A stretch of DNA of 64,000 nt. It comes from Myxococcus stipitatus DSM 14675. GTDB taxonomy: Bacteria > Myxococcota > Myxococcia > Myxococcales > Myxococcaceae. The stretch's first letter is position 1. The number at the start of each line of letters is the position of its first letter. The stretch is taken from the NCBI RefSeq assembly GCF_000331735.1, contig NC_020126.1, forward strand, positions 3,100,001-3,164,000. The letters run 5' to 3'. The translations under genes were made by a program, and so were the position numbers. A model generated the notes under the pieces. It was given only the letters and a program-made list of their open reading frames with translations, did no database searches and was not told the DNA's origin. This document shows, piece after piece, positions 8,954 through 17,843 of the stretch.

Positions 8954-10051
8954 ATGAAACTTTCGTCTGTCGTTGGGTGCTTCTTGTTCCTGGGGCTCTC
9001 CGCGTGTCGGTATTCCGCGTGGGTTCCAACCTTGCCCGCCAGTCATGGGTACTTGTCCTCCGCCCTGGCCCACCATCAGCGGGGAGGCGTCGCGGCGCCG
9101 CAGGCCCATGCGGGCGACCCGATGGCGAAGCGCAGCACGGAGCCGCTGGCCGTCGTGTCGCTCGCGGAGGCCCCAGGTGTCCTGGCGGAGGCCGCGCGGG
9201 TCCTCGCGGGGAAGCCCACGGAGGCGGAGGTCCAGCAGGCCCTCAAGGATATCTCCGCCACCTGCAGCCAGACCGGGCTGCCCGAGGCGTGTGCCTACCT
9301 GCGCGACCACTTCGAGCCGCCCCTTCGATACGCGGGACGGCCGTCCGAGTTCCCCGAAGAGGTTTATCGAGAGGGGACCGTGGTCATGGTCGTGCTCGAA
9401 TTCATCCTCGGAACGGATGGCCGTCCTCGGAACCTCCAGGTGGTGGAGGGCTCGACGAAGGAGCTCACGGGCCTCGTGTTGGGGGCCGTGGCGGGCTTCC
9501 GCTACCATCCCGCGACCTTCGCGGGACACCCCATCGAGATTCACTACGCCCTGTCCGCCAGCTCCTACTCCCAGGACATGAAGCTCACGCCTCAACAGGA
9601 GCTGGCGTGGTCGCAGGTCCGCGTCAAGACCTTCCCCAAGAGCCTCCACGCCTGGTTGCACCTGTCGCGCGTGCTGGCGCGAGACAATGCCAAGGCCCCT
9701 GGCTACGAGCAGGCCTTGCGTGAGCTGAACTTCCTCAGCCCCAGCTACTGGTGGAGCGCGACCGAGCTCGCCTGGCTGTATGCGGATGCGGGGCGCTACG
9801 AAGAGGCCGCGCCGCTCGCGCTCAAGGGCCGTCGTGCGGCCCCCGAGAACGCCTATGCCTTGGAGACCTCGGCCCGGGTGGCGTTCCATCAGAACCGCTG
9901 CCAGGAGGCCGTCGAGGAGCAGCGGCTGGCGCTCACGAAGCTCCCCGAGGAGTGGCCTCGTGAAGAGCGGGAGCGCTTCGAGCGCACACTCGCCGACTAC
10001 CAGCGACAGTGCGCGGCGCCTCCCCCCGTGCCTGTTGCTCCGAGCCCCTGA
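8954..10051 (+). CDS. Lipoprotein with TonB C-terminal domain and TPR-like region
   Basis: A 365-aa protein. It has a lipobox ending at Cys18 (LGLSAC), a low-complexity linker, then a TonB_C-like domain at about 125-215, recognisable by EEVYREGTVVMVVLEF, the Asp-Gly turn TDGRPRNLQVV, and the later FAGHPIEIHY strand. The C-terminal half is helical with TPR-like periodicity (WWSATELAWLYADAGRYEEA). Ordinary TonB is anchored in the inner membrane through an N-terminal helix; lipid anchoring is unusual. I see no ExbB/ExbD or receptor gene nearby, so energy transduction is doubtful and a periplasmic binding role is as likely. Confidence 0.78.
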   Translation: MKLSSVVGCFLFLGLSACRYSAWVPTLPASHGYLSSALAHHQRGGVAAPQAHAGDPMAKRSTEPLAVVSLAEAPGVLAEAARVLAGKPTEAEVQQALKDISATCSQTGLPEACAYLRDHFEPPLRYAGRPSEFPEEVYREGTVVMVVLEFILGTDGRPRNLQVVEGSTKELTGLVLGAVAGFRYHPATFAGHPIEIHYALSASSYSQDMKLTPQQELAWSQVRVKTFPKSLHAWLHLSRVLARDNAKAPGYEQALRELNFLSPSYWWSATELAWLYADAGRYEEAAPLALKGRRAAPENAYALETSARVAFHQNRCQEAVEEQRLALTKLPEEWPREERERFERTLADYQRQCAAPPPVPVAPSP

Positions 10052-10158
10052 CGCCTCGAGCGAGGTGCCGAGACACTCCCACCTCCCCCAGGGGACTCCT
10101 TGAGAGGCCATGGCGGGCTCCCTAGCTTCCGTCCCTGGCCAGTCTGGGAGGGGCGGAC

Positions 10159-11583
10159 ATGCGAGTCAGGATGGGGTGTGCCTGGGTCCTGTGGGGGCTG
10201 GCGACGGGCTGTGGTGTCGCTCTGGACGAGACGCCTCGGGAGGTGACCGCCCAAGCCTGTCCTCCGGGCGTGGCGTCGCGAGTGCGCATCGTCAACTTCC
10301 CGAGCCTCGCGCCCCAGGGCCACGTGGAGGGCCTCACCGATGTCCGGGGGACGCTCTACTTCACCGTCACCCCGGTCTGGGTCGGCGGCACCGTGCTGTG
10401 GCGGAGTGACGGCACCGAAGCGGGAACAGTCCCCGTGCGGTCCTTCCCGTCCGCCGTCTACGCGGAGGGCGAGCCGGTGGCCGTGGGCTCCACGCTCTTC
10501 TTCCAGGTGTTCGACCAGGTCACCGGGATGGTGGAGCTCTGGGCCAGTGATGGGACGGACGGAGGGACCCGGTTCATCCGGGCCTTCACTCCGGATTTCT
10601 CAGGCCCCGCCCTGCGAGGCGTCACCGCCCTCGACGACAAGCGGATGGTCTTCTTCCACCAGACGCCGATGCGAGCCACCGAGGTGTGGAGCTCGGACGG
10701 GACTCGCGCGGGCACGGTGCTGCTGGCGACCCTCACGGATGTCCTCGACCTGGCCTACGAGCAGACCTTGAAGGTCGACGAGGTCCTGCTCTTCTTCCGG
10801 GCTCAGCGCGGGGCCACGACGCTGTGGCGCACCGACGGCTCGCGCGTGGGGACGGAGGCTTTCAAGAAGCTGGACTCGGAGGTGGTGCACGTCGCGCAGG
10901 TGGGCCGGGCCGGGGACACGGGCTTGTTCATCCTGCGAGATGGCGCGAATCACGAGGTCTGGAAGACGGACGGCACGACGGATGGAACGCTCCGGCTGGA
11001 CACGTTCGGGGAGACGGTCCGGCTCCTGGGAGGACTGGGCTCCAAGGTCTACGTGGCCCAGTCGTCGCGAATCTACAGCCTCCTGCTGAGTGGAGGAGGA
11101 CGGACGCTCGTCACCACCTTGCCTCGCGACAACGAGGGCCAGCACCACTGGGTCCAGCGGTCCGTGCCCTCCGGGGACTCGCTCTACTTCGCGGCGGCGC
11201 TCGAGGGCCAGAGTCCGAGGCCGGACGACGTGCGGCTCTGGGTCACGAATGGAACGGCCCGAGGCACCCGCGAGCTCTTCCGCTCCCTGCAGCGCGATGA
11301 CATGTCCTACTCCCCCGTGGTCGCCACGGGCACCGGCGCCGTCCTCTTCCTCGGCTCACGCGCGGGCGCGCCGCTCTACCCCTGGTTCACGCAAGGCACC
11401 GCCGCGACGACCGGACAGCTGGCGAGTGTCGATGTCCCCGTGGTGCAGGGGCTCGGGCCGGACCCGTTCGTGCGCTCGGGCGGGCGCGTGTTCTTCCCCG
11501 CTTCGGATGACACGGGGCTGGAGCAGCTCTGGTCCGTCCCCGTTCCCTTCACCTGTCCCCCTGGCGTGCGCGAGTCGCGGTAG
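10159..11583 (+). CDS. ELWxxDGT-repeat lipoprotein
   Basis: A 474-aa lipoprotein with lipobox GLATGC in the first 20 residues. It contains at least six units of the ELWxxDGTxxGT repeat: LWRSDGTEAGT, LWASDGTDGGT, VWSSDGTRAGT, LWRTDGSRVGT, VWKTDGTTDGT and LWVTNGTARGT. Repeats of this type are known from myxobacterial and Bacteroidetes surface proteins and predict a beta-propeller. The start ATG has GGAGGGG nearby upstream. It is convergent with the DJ-1-like gene, only 18 bp away. The function is probably surface binding or adhesion; no catalytic residues are evident. Confidence 0.88.
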   Translation: MRVRMGCAWVLWGLATGCGVALDETPREVTAQACPPGVASRVRIVNFPSLAPQGHVEGLTDVRGTLYFTVTPVWVGGTVLWRSDGTEAGTVPVRSFPSAVYAEGEPVAVGSTLFFQVFDQVTGMVELWASDGTDGGTRFIRAFTPDFSGPALRGVTALDDKRMVFFHQTPMRATEVWSSDGTRAGTVLLATLTDVLDLAYEQTLKVDEVLLFFRAQRGATTLWRTDGSRVGTEAFKKLDSEVVHVAQVGRAGDTGLFILRDGANHEVWKTDGTTDGTLRLDTFGETVRLLGGLGSKVYVAQSSRIYSLLLSGGGRTLVTTLPRDNEGQHHWVQRSVPSGDSLYFAAALEGQSPRPDDVRLWVTNGTARGTRELFRSLQRDDMSYSPVVATGTGAVLFLGSRAGAPLYPWFTQGTAATTGQLASVDVPVVQGLGPDPFVRSGGRVFFPASDDTGLEQLWSVPVPFTCPPGVRESR

Positions 11584-11601
11584 CCGTGGCGTGGGGCGGC
11601 G

Positions 11602-12300
11602 CTACGGCTTCTTCTCACGCAGCACGCGGAGCACCTCGCGCGCGGTGTCGGCGGAGGAGGCCGGGTTCTGTCCCGTGACGAGTCGCCCGTCGCTCACGGT
11701 GAAGCTGCCCCACAAGGGGCCGGATTCGTAGCGGGCGCCCTGCTCGCGCAGGCGCGTCTCCAGCGCGAAGGGGACGATGGCATCGAACTTCGCCGCCTTC
11801 TCCTCCGCGTTGCTGAAGGCCGCCACGCGCTTGCCGTTCACCAGGGGCTTGCCCTCCGGCCCCTTCACTCCGACGAGCGCCGCGGGCCCATGGCAGACCG
11901 CCGCCACCACCGCGCCCCGGGCGTACCCGGAGGACAGGAGCCGGTGGGTGGGCTCATGCGTCGCCAGGTCCCACATCACGCCGTGGCCACCGACGACGAA
12001 GTACGCATCGTAGGTGTCCTTCACCTGCGCGAGCGTGAGCGTGTTCGCCAGCTTCCGCTTCGCCTGGGCATCGGCGAGGAAGGCCCGCGTCGCCGCCGAG
12101 GACTCCTTCTCGCTGCGAGGGTCCACCGGCGGCGTACCGCCCCGAGGCGAGGCGATGTCCACCTGGGCGCCCGCCTGGGCGAACTGCGCGTAGGGCGCGG
12201 CGAGCTCCTCCAGCCAGAAACCCGTCTTCTCCCCGGTGTCCCCGAACTGCGAGTGGCTGGTGACAATCAGCAGAATCTTCACGGCGGTCACGGCTTCCAT
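11602..12300 (-). CDS. DJ-1/PfpI family protein (class I glutamine amidotransferase-like)
   Basis: A 232-aa protein of the DJ-1/ThiJ/PfpI superfamily, closest in layout to the Hsp31/glyoxalase III-like branch. The nucleophilic elbow is AAVCHGPAAL with Cys136 followed by His137; GGHG (104-107) and Glu31/Glu32 supply the usual oxyanion and acid positions. Family members act as glyoxalases, deglycases or chaperones. The frame is open to 12396, but the ATG at 12300 follows GAGGAG by 7 nt and matches the family N-terminus. Confidence 0.88.
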   Translation of the reverse strand: MEAVTAVKILLIVTSHSQFGDTGEKTGFWLEELAAPYAQFAQAGAQVDIASPRGGTPPVDPRSEKESSAATRAFLADAQAKRKLANTLTLAQVKDTYDAYFVVGGHGVMWDLATHEPTHRLLSSGYARGAVVAAVCHGPAALVGVKGPEGKPLVNGKRVAAFSNAEEKAAKFDAIVPFALETRLREQGARYESGPLWGSFTVSDGRLVTGQNPASSADTAREVLRVLREKKP

Positions 12301-12413
12301 GGCGTGGCTCCTCGGGCCCGCTCGAAGGGCCCACGCCGCCAGGGATATACGCCGGGCTCTCACCAGAAAACCGAGAGTGTCTTCACTGACACTCAAGCCC
12401 TGCTTGGCAATGC

Positions 12414-12896
12414 CTATCCCACCAGCACCCAGCCGAGCACCACGAGACCGATGGCCATCGCGATGCCGACGAGGAGCATGCGGCGGGGGCCCTCCGTCGG
12501 GCTGTCGTCGGGGTCCTGCGCCATCTCCTCGGTGTACGCGATGGTCGGCGAGTCCGTCGGCGCCGTGAGCAGGGTCGTGTCGTAGGAGGCGTTGCGGAAT
12601 CCCTCTCCGTGTCGGGCAAGGAAGACCTCAATCACGGAGGCCTCCGCCAATCGCGCGGGGTCCGTCCAGAGCGTGCCGCCGGGGTCCACGTCGTCGCCGT
12701 CCCGGCAGACCTCGACGGTGAAGGAGACCGGGGTGGCATGCAGGGAGGGAGCACCTCGGAACACCCGCGCGATTCGGCCCGTCACCACGGCCTCGCCCGG
12801 CGTGACGGGGGGCAGCTCGACGTGGTCCACCGCGACCTGCACATGCAGCTCCGCGTCCAGCGCGGAGCGGGCGTACTCATGGGGAGGAAGGGCCAT
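12414..12896 (-). CDS. Hypothetical protein with C-terminal membrane anchor
   Basis: A 160-aa protein without a recognised family. The body is a mixed beta-rich soluble region of about 130 residues with a single Cys. The last ~20 residues (RRMLLVGIAMAIGLVVLGWV) form one hydrophobic helix after two Arg, a tail-anchor arrangement with no signal peptide. It could be an inner-membrane-tethered cytoplasmic protein. It is read in the same direction as the flanking minus-strand genes, with gaps of 113 bp downstream and 20 bp upstream. Confidence 0.6.
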   Translation of the reverse strand: MALPPHEYARSALDAELHVQVAVDHVELPPVTPGEAVVTGRIARVFRGAPSLHATPVSFTVEVCRDGDDVDPGGTLWTDPARLAEASVIEVFLARHGEGFRNASYDTTLLTAPTDSPTIAYTEEMAQDPDDSPTEGPRRMLLVGIAMAIGLVVLGWVLVG

Positions 12897-12916
12897 CCCT
12901 CCAGCCTAATCCGGCG

Positions 12917-13813
12917 CTACTCCTCCGTCTCCGGGGTGGCCGAGAACGTGCCATCCGGCTGGAGCACACGCGTCCGCCGCGTCTTCTGGGAGGAGATTCG
13001 GATGCTGCCATCCGGTCGCAGGAGGTACAGGTCATCCCGCTCCGCATGGAACACCGTCAGGAGGTCCAGGAAGGGGTAGAGCATCATCGTGGCCAGCTCC
13101 GTCTCCAAGGGACCCTGGAAGAGCACGTGGCTGTGGACGCTCCCCGTGGTGCGCTTCTCCCCCTCCCGCACGAGCTCGACGGTGATGACACCCGTGTGGA
13201 GCTTCTCCTGCTGAAGGATGCTCCTGCCGTCGCTGGAGAAGCGGATGCGGAGGTCTCCGCCGAAGTACAGCCGGTCCTGCTCATGGGTTCCTTGGAGGGT
13301 GTAGACGGTGAGCTCGCCCGAGTCCTCACGGAGGACCACGGGGTTCACGGTCTCTCGGCCAAACGACTCCTCCGCGATTCGCCGCGCGGTCACCCCGGCG
13401 CGAGCAGGGCCACTGAAGTCGGTGGGGAGTGACTCCACGGGGACCCGCTCCATCCACTGGGGCGTCTCCAACGGCGCCTTCCAGGCGACGGCTGGGATGA
13501 AGTTCCCGGTCTCATCCAGCTTCCCGAAGAGGCCATACCAGGCCCCTTCATGAGACACGGTGAGGTTCATCTGCATCCGGGCCGGGTCCACCACCACGTC
13601 CTTGGCGCCCAGGAGCGCATCCGTGGCGGCGATGGCCGCGTACTCCGAGGCCACGATGGCATAGGCGCGAGCCTGGACTCGCCGCAGCTCCGCGTCGTCG
13701 ACGGAGGCGGTCGGTGACGCGGAGGTCTGGGTTGCACTGGGAGCAGGTTGCCGTGAGTGAGCGCCACATCCCACGGTGGAGATGATGAGCGCCCCGAAGA
13801 CGAACATGCGCAT
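12917..13813 (-). CDS. Hypothetical lipoprotein
   Basis: A 298-aa predicted lipoprotein with a short signal peptide and lipobox ending at Cys16 (ISTVGC). The mature part starts with a Ser/Thr/Pro-rich linker and then a beta-rich domain with repeated Gly/Asp turns; no known motif was seen. GAGG precedes the ATG by 6 nt. It lies 20 bp upstream of the tail-anchored hypothetical gene in the same direction, so the two may be co-transcribed. The function is unknown. Confidence 0.65.
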   Translation of the reverse strand: MRMFVFGALIISTVGCGAHSRQPAPSATQTSASPTASVDDAELRRVQARAYAIVASEYAAIAATDALLGAKDVVVDPARMQMNLTVSHEGAWYGLFGKLDETGNFIPAVAWKAPLETPQWMERVPVESLPTDFSGPARAGVTARRIAEESFGRETVNPVVLREDSGELTVYTLQGTHEQDRLYFGGDLRIRFSSDGRSILQQEKLHTGVITVELVREGEKRTTGSVHSHVLFQGPLETELATMMLYPFLDLLTVFHAERDDLYLLRPDGSIRISSQKTRRTRVLQPDGTFSATPETEE

Positions 13814-13927
13814 GCGAAGCCTCGTGCCACGAAGAGGAGGCTCGCCAGTGTGCGGGAGTCACCCGCCGCTGTCATCGCGCCCGAGGCGTCGTGATGAAAT
13901 GATGATGAGCGCCCGGGTGTCGCCGCG

Positions 13928-14821
13928 TCAGCGGTGCTCGTTCAGGAACTCGTCAATCATCACGGCGGTGAGTGTCGGCACCTGGCTTCCCGGCTTGTGC
14001 CCGGCGGACTCCGCCGCGCCCAGATAGGAGCCGTGCACCGCGCCTGGGAATATCGCCAGCTGTGCATGAGGAAAGAGCCGCAGCAGCTCGACCGAGTGCT
14101 CCGGCCGGACGACGTCTCCGTCGGCGGTCATGATGAGCGTGGGCACGGTGACCTTCCGCAGCGCTTCCGAGTCCAGGTCCTTGAACCCCATCATCATGGT
14201 GACTGTCTTTCGGAACAGGACCTGGAGTCCCTCGGGGTTGGAGGACGCCTGGAGGTAGCCGTCGCGCAGCGCCGCTGGCATCACGTCCAGCGTCGCGCGA
14301 GGGAAGCCCTCCCACATGTATGAATAACACCCGTCGCGCGTGGAGTGCGTCGACGCCAGGATGAGCGAGTGGACGAGCTGGGGATGTCTCATCGCCAGCT
14401 GCATGGCGACGACTCCGCCGCTGCTGAAGCCCAGGATGTCCGCGTCCGGGATATCGAGCTGCCGGAGCAGGGCCGCCGTGTCGTCCGCCATCTGCTCGAG
14501 GGACAGCGGGCGGTCGATGTCGGCCGTGTGTCCATGGGCCTGCTGCTCCACGCCGATGACCCGGCGGCTCCGGGCCACCAGCGGGAGCAGCTTCCCGAAC
14601 GTGGTGTGAATCGTCGACCCGCCTCCGTGGAGGAGGACCAGCGGACGGCCCGAGGGAGGGCCGTGCGCCTCGTAGTACATGCGGAGCCCATGGACCTGGG
14701 CATAGGCGCCACGGGGGGAGGCAGCGCCGCCTGGGGTCTGGGCGGACGTTGCGGCGCATCCAGCGGTGATGATCGTCATCAGGGCCCCCAGGAGGATTCG
14801 TGATGTGAGGTTCGAGTTCAT
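13928..14821 (-). CDS. Lipoprotein alpha/beta-hydrolase
   Basis: A 297-aa alpha/beta-hydrolase-fold protein carrying a lipobox (IITAGC) near residue 20, so it is probably anchored outside the cytoplasm. The oxyanion region is LVLLHGGG. The nucleophile elbow is GFSSGG with the central Ser as nucleophile, the acid is the Asp in MTADGDVVRPEH, and the base is the His in PGAVHGS. The ATG lies 2 nt after the stop of the sigma factor gene (TGA-GC-ATG), so translation is coupled. Esterase or lactonase activity is likely but the substrate is unknown. This operon pairing suggests the sigma factor and hydrolase serve one response. Confidence 0.88.
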   Translation of the reverse strand: MNSNLTSRILLGALMTIITAGCAATSAQTPGGAASPRGAYAQVHGLRMYYEAHGPPSGRPLVLLHGGGSTIHTTFGKLLPLVARSRRVIGVEQQAHGHTADIDRPLSLEQMADDTAALLRQLDIPDADILGFSSGGVVAMQLAMRHPQLVHSLILASTHSTRDGCYSYMWEGFPRATLDVMPAALRDGYLQASSNPEGLQVLFRKTVTMMMGFKDLDSEALRKVTVPTLIMTADGDVVRPEHSVELLRLFPHAQLAIFPGAVHGSYLGAAESAGHKPGSQVPTLTAVMIDEFLNEHR

Positions 14822-14823
14822 GC

Positions 14824-15849
14824 TCAGGTCTCCGGATCCGGGTCGGCGCAGCGACCGCTCGAGCCGCATGCCTCGGAGCTGAAGTAGCCGTTGACGCGGA
14901 ACGGCACCCCCAGCTCCCGACACACCTCGGCGATGACCTCCGGGGTGTAGAAGTAGTTGTGGAGGTGGGACACGAGCCCGCTGTCGTCGAACGTGAGCCG
15001 CGTGACGGCGCGCACCGCCTCGCCGTCGTCGTGGGCGTACCAGGAGAGCAGCAGCGGCTCGCCGCGATGGAGCCGGACCTCGGCCCGGGGCGGTGTCGGA
15101 AGAGCGCCGTGCCGGTAGCGCAGCTCGACGCCGCAGGAGAGGGTGAGGTCGGCGAGCACGCGGCTGCCGAACAGCATCCCGGGGAGCACGCGCTTGCGAG
15201 CGACCTCGCGGCCATAGCCCGTCGACGCGCCAACGACCTCGATGGTGGCGGAGTCGAGGAGCATCGCCGCGAGCCGGTCGATGTCCCGCGCATTGAAGGC
15301 TTCACAGAAGGCATCGAGCTTCCCGGGCGCCACCATGAGTCCCTCCTTCAGCTCAGAGGTGTCGACCAGCTTCGTCCGCCCGCGATGCAGCGCGGCCTTG
15401 ATGGCGCCCACGGTCGTGGACAGCGCCTCGGAGATCTCCTCGAGCGTCAGGTCGAAGACGTCCTTGAGGACCACCGCCGCGCGCTCCTGCGGGGAGAGTC
15501 GGGTGACCAGCGTCCCCATCGCCTCACGCGGGGCTCGCGCCTCGGGGGAGGTGGCGGACTCCGGCACGGCGCCCGGCGTGTCGCGCCTGCGCCGGAGCTG
15601 GTCGACCCAGAGGTTCGACGCGACGCGGAACAGCCACGCACGGGGATGGGGAGGTGGCTCGATGAGTCGTGCGAGGGTGGCGAACGCCCGCGCCAGGGCC
15701 TCCTGGGCCAGGTCCTCCGCGTCCCACGGGGAGCCCGTGAGGTGGCGGCAGTAGCGGTACAGCTCCGGGCGCAGCGGCTCGTAGACGTCGAGGAAGCCGC
15801 GCCACGAGCCGCGCACGGACTGGGTGAGTCCTGGAATGGGGTCGGTCAT
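14824..15849 (-). CDS. ECF-type RNA polymerase sigma factor with C-terminal SnoaL-like domain
   Basis: A 341-aa extracytoplasmic-function sigma factor. Region 2 is at about 20-95 (DAEDLAQEALARAF, then the DNA-melting motif RAWLFRVASNLWVDQLRR). Region 4 is at about 115-170 (LSPQERAAVVLKDVFDLTLEEISEAL). From about residue 175 a SnoaL_2/NTF2-like domain follows (CEAFNARDIDRLAAML). In the SigJ/ECF41-type families such a domain regulates sigma activity in place of an anti-sigma factor. The last 20 residues have two Cys. No anti-sigma gene is adjacent, which agrees with that mode. Confidence 0.9.
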   Translation of the reverse strand: MTDPIPGLTQSVRGSWRGFLDVYEPLRPELYRYCRHLTGSPWDAEDLAQEALARAFATLARLIEPPPHPRAWLFRVASNLWVDQLRRRRDTPGAVPESATSPEARAPREAMGTLVTRLSPQERAAVVLKDVFDLTLEEISEALSTTVGAIKAALHRGRTKLVDTSELKEGLMVAPGKLDAFCEAFNARDIDRLAAMLLDSATIEVVGASTGYGREVARKRVLPGMLFGSRVLADLTLSCGVELRYRHGALPTPPRAEVRLHRGEPLLLSWYAHDDGEAVRAVTRLTFDDSGLVSHLHNYFYTPEVIAEVCRELGVPFRVNGYFSSEACGSSGRCADPDPET

Positions 15850-15986
15850 ATGCCGGGAAACGCAGAGGGCCCGTCAAAGGATACGGCCCCCCTGTCTTCC
15901 TCCGCCCGTTTTCCAGGCGGGCCCTCCGGGGCTCAGCAACCTTGTATACTTCGCAAGCCGTACGAACCCAGGACAAGGAGCAGTCC

Positions 15987-16193
15987 ATGCGAGCCAAGGG
16001 ATTTTTGGGCCTGATGACGGTGCTGACGCTGGCGGGCTGTGGAGGCGCCCCGGAGGCAACACCGGAGGAGCCCCTGGGCGAGACGACGCAGGGACTCGCG
16101 TGCCGTCACCCGGATGACTGGTGTCCCGGCAGCACGCAGTGCATCGACGGCATGTGCTGGGACTGTGAGCTGCAGCCGCACCGCTGTCCGTAG
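15987..16193 (+). CDS. Small Cys-rich lipoprotein
   Basis: A 68-aa lipoprotein. AAGGAG lies 6 nt before the ATG. The lipobox is TLAGC (Cys18); the mature part has an acidic Pro/Glu-rich linker and a C-terminal knot of six cysteines (CRHPDDWCPG, CIDGMCWDCEL, C-P). A TATACT hexamer at 15945-15950 could be the -10 element, though no good -35 was seen. The gene is divergent from the ECF sigma operon. No family was recognised. Confidence 0.7.
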   Translation: MRAKGFLGLMTVLTLAGCGGAPEATPEEPLGETTQGLACRHPDDWCPGSTQCIDGMCWDCELQPHRCP

Positions 16194-16213
16194 TCGCGGT
16201 TCGCTTCCGCGCC

Positions 16214-16236
16214 GGCCGGGGCTCGTAGTCCCGGCC
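16214..16236. terminator. Hairpin after the small lipoprotein gene
   Basis: GGCCGGG (16214-16220) pairs with CCCGGCC (16230-16236) across a 9-nt loop, 20 nt after the stop of the small lipoprotein gene and before the glycosyltransferase gene. There is no T-run. A terminator role is inferred from position. Confidence 0.4.
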
Positions 16237-16275
16237 CGTCGCGATCATCGCTCCGTCGCGGCTCGGGCGGGATGA

Positions 16276-17505
16276 ATGGAAAAGATGGACATTCTTGCTC
16301 GAACGACTCCCAAGGCACCTGGACTCGAGGTCGCAACGTCATCGAAGTCCGCGGCACTCGACGACGGCTGGGCGCTGGTGGGACTCGTGGCGCTCACGCT
16401 GCTTCTGCACGTGAGCATCATCGACCAGCCGCCCACGTCCTATGTCTTCGACGAGGCACACTACGTGCCGGCGGCGAAGTGTCTTCTCGACGGGACGGTC
16501 TGCAACGAGGAACACCCACCGCTCGCCAAGGTGCTCATCGCACTCAGCATCCAGCTGTTCGGTGACCGTGGCTTCGGCTGGCGCCTGTCTTCCGTCCTCG
16601 CGGGCAGCTTCACGCTCGCGCTGGTCTACCTGCTCACACGGAGGTTCACCGACGGCAGGGTCGCGCTCCTGGCGGCCTTCCTGCTCGGGTTCGAGAACCT
16701 CTGGTTCGTCCACTCCTCCATCGCCATGCTCGACATCCCGGCGATCTTCTTCGCGGTCCTGGGAGTCTACTGGTTCACGGGACAGAGGTGGTGGCTCGCC
16801 GGAGTCGCGCTCGGCCTCGGCATGCTGGCCAAGGGCGTCGTGGCGATGGTCTTCCTCGCGCTGGTCCTCTACGTCTGGGTCAGTCAGGAGCGGTGGCGCT
16901 CCAAGGCCGCGCTCGCAGCCGCGACACGGGCCGGCTTGCGCATCGGCATTCCCGCGGCACTGACCTTTCTCGTGGGGCTGGGCCTCTACGACCTCGTGTA
17001 TCAGGCCTTTCCCAGTCCGCTGCACCACCTCGCGAGCATGGCCCGCTATCACCAGACCCTGGGCTCACCCGGAATCGGCGACAGCGTGCATCCGCTTCGT
17101 TGGTTCTCGGGGTTTCCGAATTCGCCGTACTTCGTCACGTCCATCCGGGCCGAAGACGGCAGCATTCCCCGGGATGTCTTGCAGTACATGGACCAGCCCA
17201 ATCTGGTCATCCTGCTGTTCAGCTGGCTCGCCATCCCGCTCGTCTGGCCAGACATCCGGACGAGACAGCCGCTGGCGCTCCTCACCTTGCTGCTGGTGGG
17301 GGTCCCCTATCTGCTGTTCATCCTGGTCGCTCACGTGCGCGTCACGTATCCGTTCTACATGCTGTTGTTGATACCCAGCCAATGCATCCTGTCGGCGCTG
17401 GCACTTTCGAAGCTGCCACGGGGGGCCCTGCTGACATTCTGTGTCGGTGTCCTGGCGTGGTTCTTCTATGGGTTCCCACGCAATCCGCTGGCCCTCTGGG
17501 GATAG
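16276..17505 (+). CDS. GT39/PMT-like membrane glycosyltransferase
   Basis: A 409-aa polytopic membrane protein of the dolichyl-phosphate-mannose mannosyltransferase/ArnT-like (GT-C) type. The catalytic acidic pair is in the first periplasmic loop (YVFDEAHYVPAAK, about 56-68), and the second signature NEEHPPLAK lies near residue 77-85. About nine to ten hydrophobic helices follow. Such enzymes move a sugar from a polyprenyl-phosphate donor to protein or lipid. In-frame ATGs at 16276 and 16288 are both possible because neither has a strong ribosome site. No partner glycan genes are adjacent. Confidence 0.85.
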   Translation: MEKMDILARTTPKAPGLEVATSSKSAALDDGWALVGLVALTLLLHVSIIDQPPTSYVFDEAHYVPAAKCLLDGTVCNEEHPPLAKVLIALSIQLFGDRGFGWRLSSVLAGSFTLALVYLLTRRFTDGRVALLAAFLLGFENLWFVHSSIAMLDIPAIFFAVLGVYWFTGQRWWLAGVALGLGMLAKGVVAMVFLALVLYVWVSQERWRSKAALAAATRAGLRIGIPAALTFLVGLGLYDLVYQAFPSPLHHLASMARYHQTLGSPGIGDSVHPLRWFSGFPNSPYFVTSIRAEDGSIPRDVLQYMDQPNLVILLFSWLAIPLVWPDIRTRQPLALLTLLLVGVPYLLFILVAHVRVTYPFYMLLLIPSQCILSALALSKLPRGALLTFCVGVLAWFFYGFPRNPLALWG

Positions 17506-17580
17506 GTCTCCGCGACGGCGGCGGCGCCCCTCTCCTTGATTTCCAGGGTTGTTCATGACAGCGTGTCAACAGGAGAACAT

Positions 17581-17799
17581 ATGAAGCCATTGGCTGGTGT
17601 CTTGTCTGTGCTTGCGGTCGTTGCGCTCTTCGTGAAGGGGTTCGATTCGAACGGTGTGATGTCGACGGCCGAGGCGGCGGAGCCCGCGACCGCCAAGACG
17701 GCGGTGGTGAAGAAGACGACGACGAATACAAAGACAGTCGTGGCGCCGAAGACGGTGACGACCAAGCAGGCGACGGTCACCAAGACGGTCGTGAAGTAG
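17581..17799 (+). CDS. Small exported Lys/Thr/Val-rich protein
   Basis: A 72-aa protein with an AGGAG ribosome site 8 nt before the ATG. The first ~33 residues are a signal peptide or membrane anchor (VLSVLAVVALFV, possible cleavage after AEA). The rest is low complexity, made almost only of Lys, Thr and Val in repeated TVVK/TKT units and without acidic residues. An alternating Thr/Val/Lys pattern favours a cationic beta-strand that could bind polyanions or assemble. No family was recognised; codon bias and the ribosome site support a real gene. Confidence 0.62.
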   Translation: MKPLAGVLSVLAVVALFVKGFDSNGVMSTAEAAEPATAKTAVVKKTTTNTKTVVAPKTVTTKQATVTKTVVK

Positions 17800-17843
17800 C
17801 GAGACGCAGCTCACGGCGTCGAGGCGGACTCCGCTGGAGTGCG

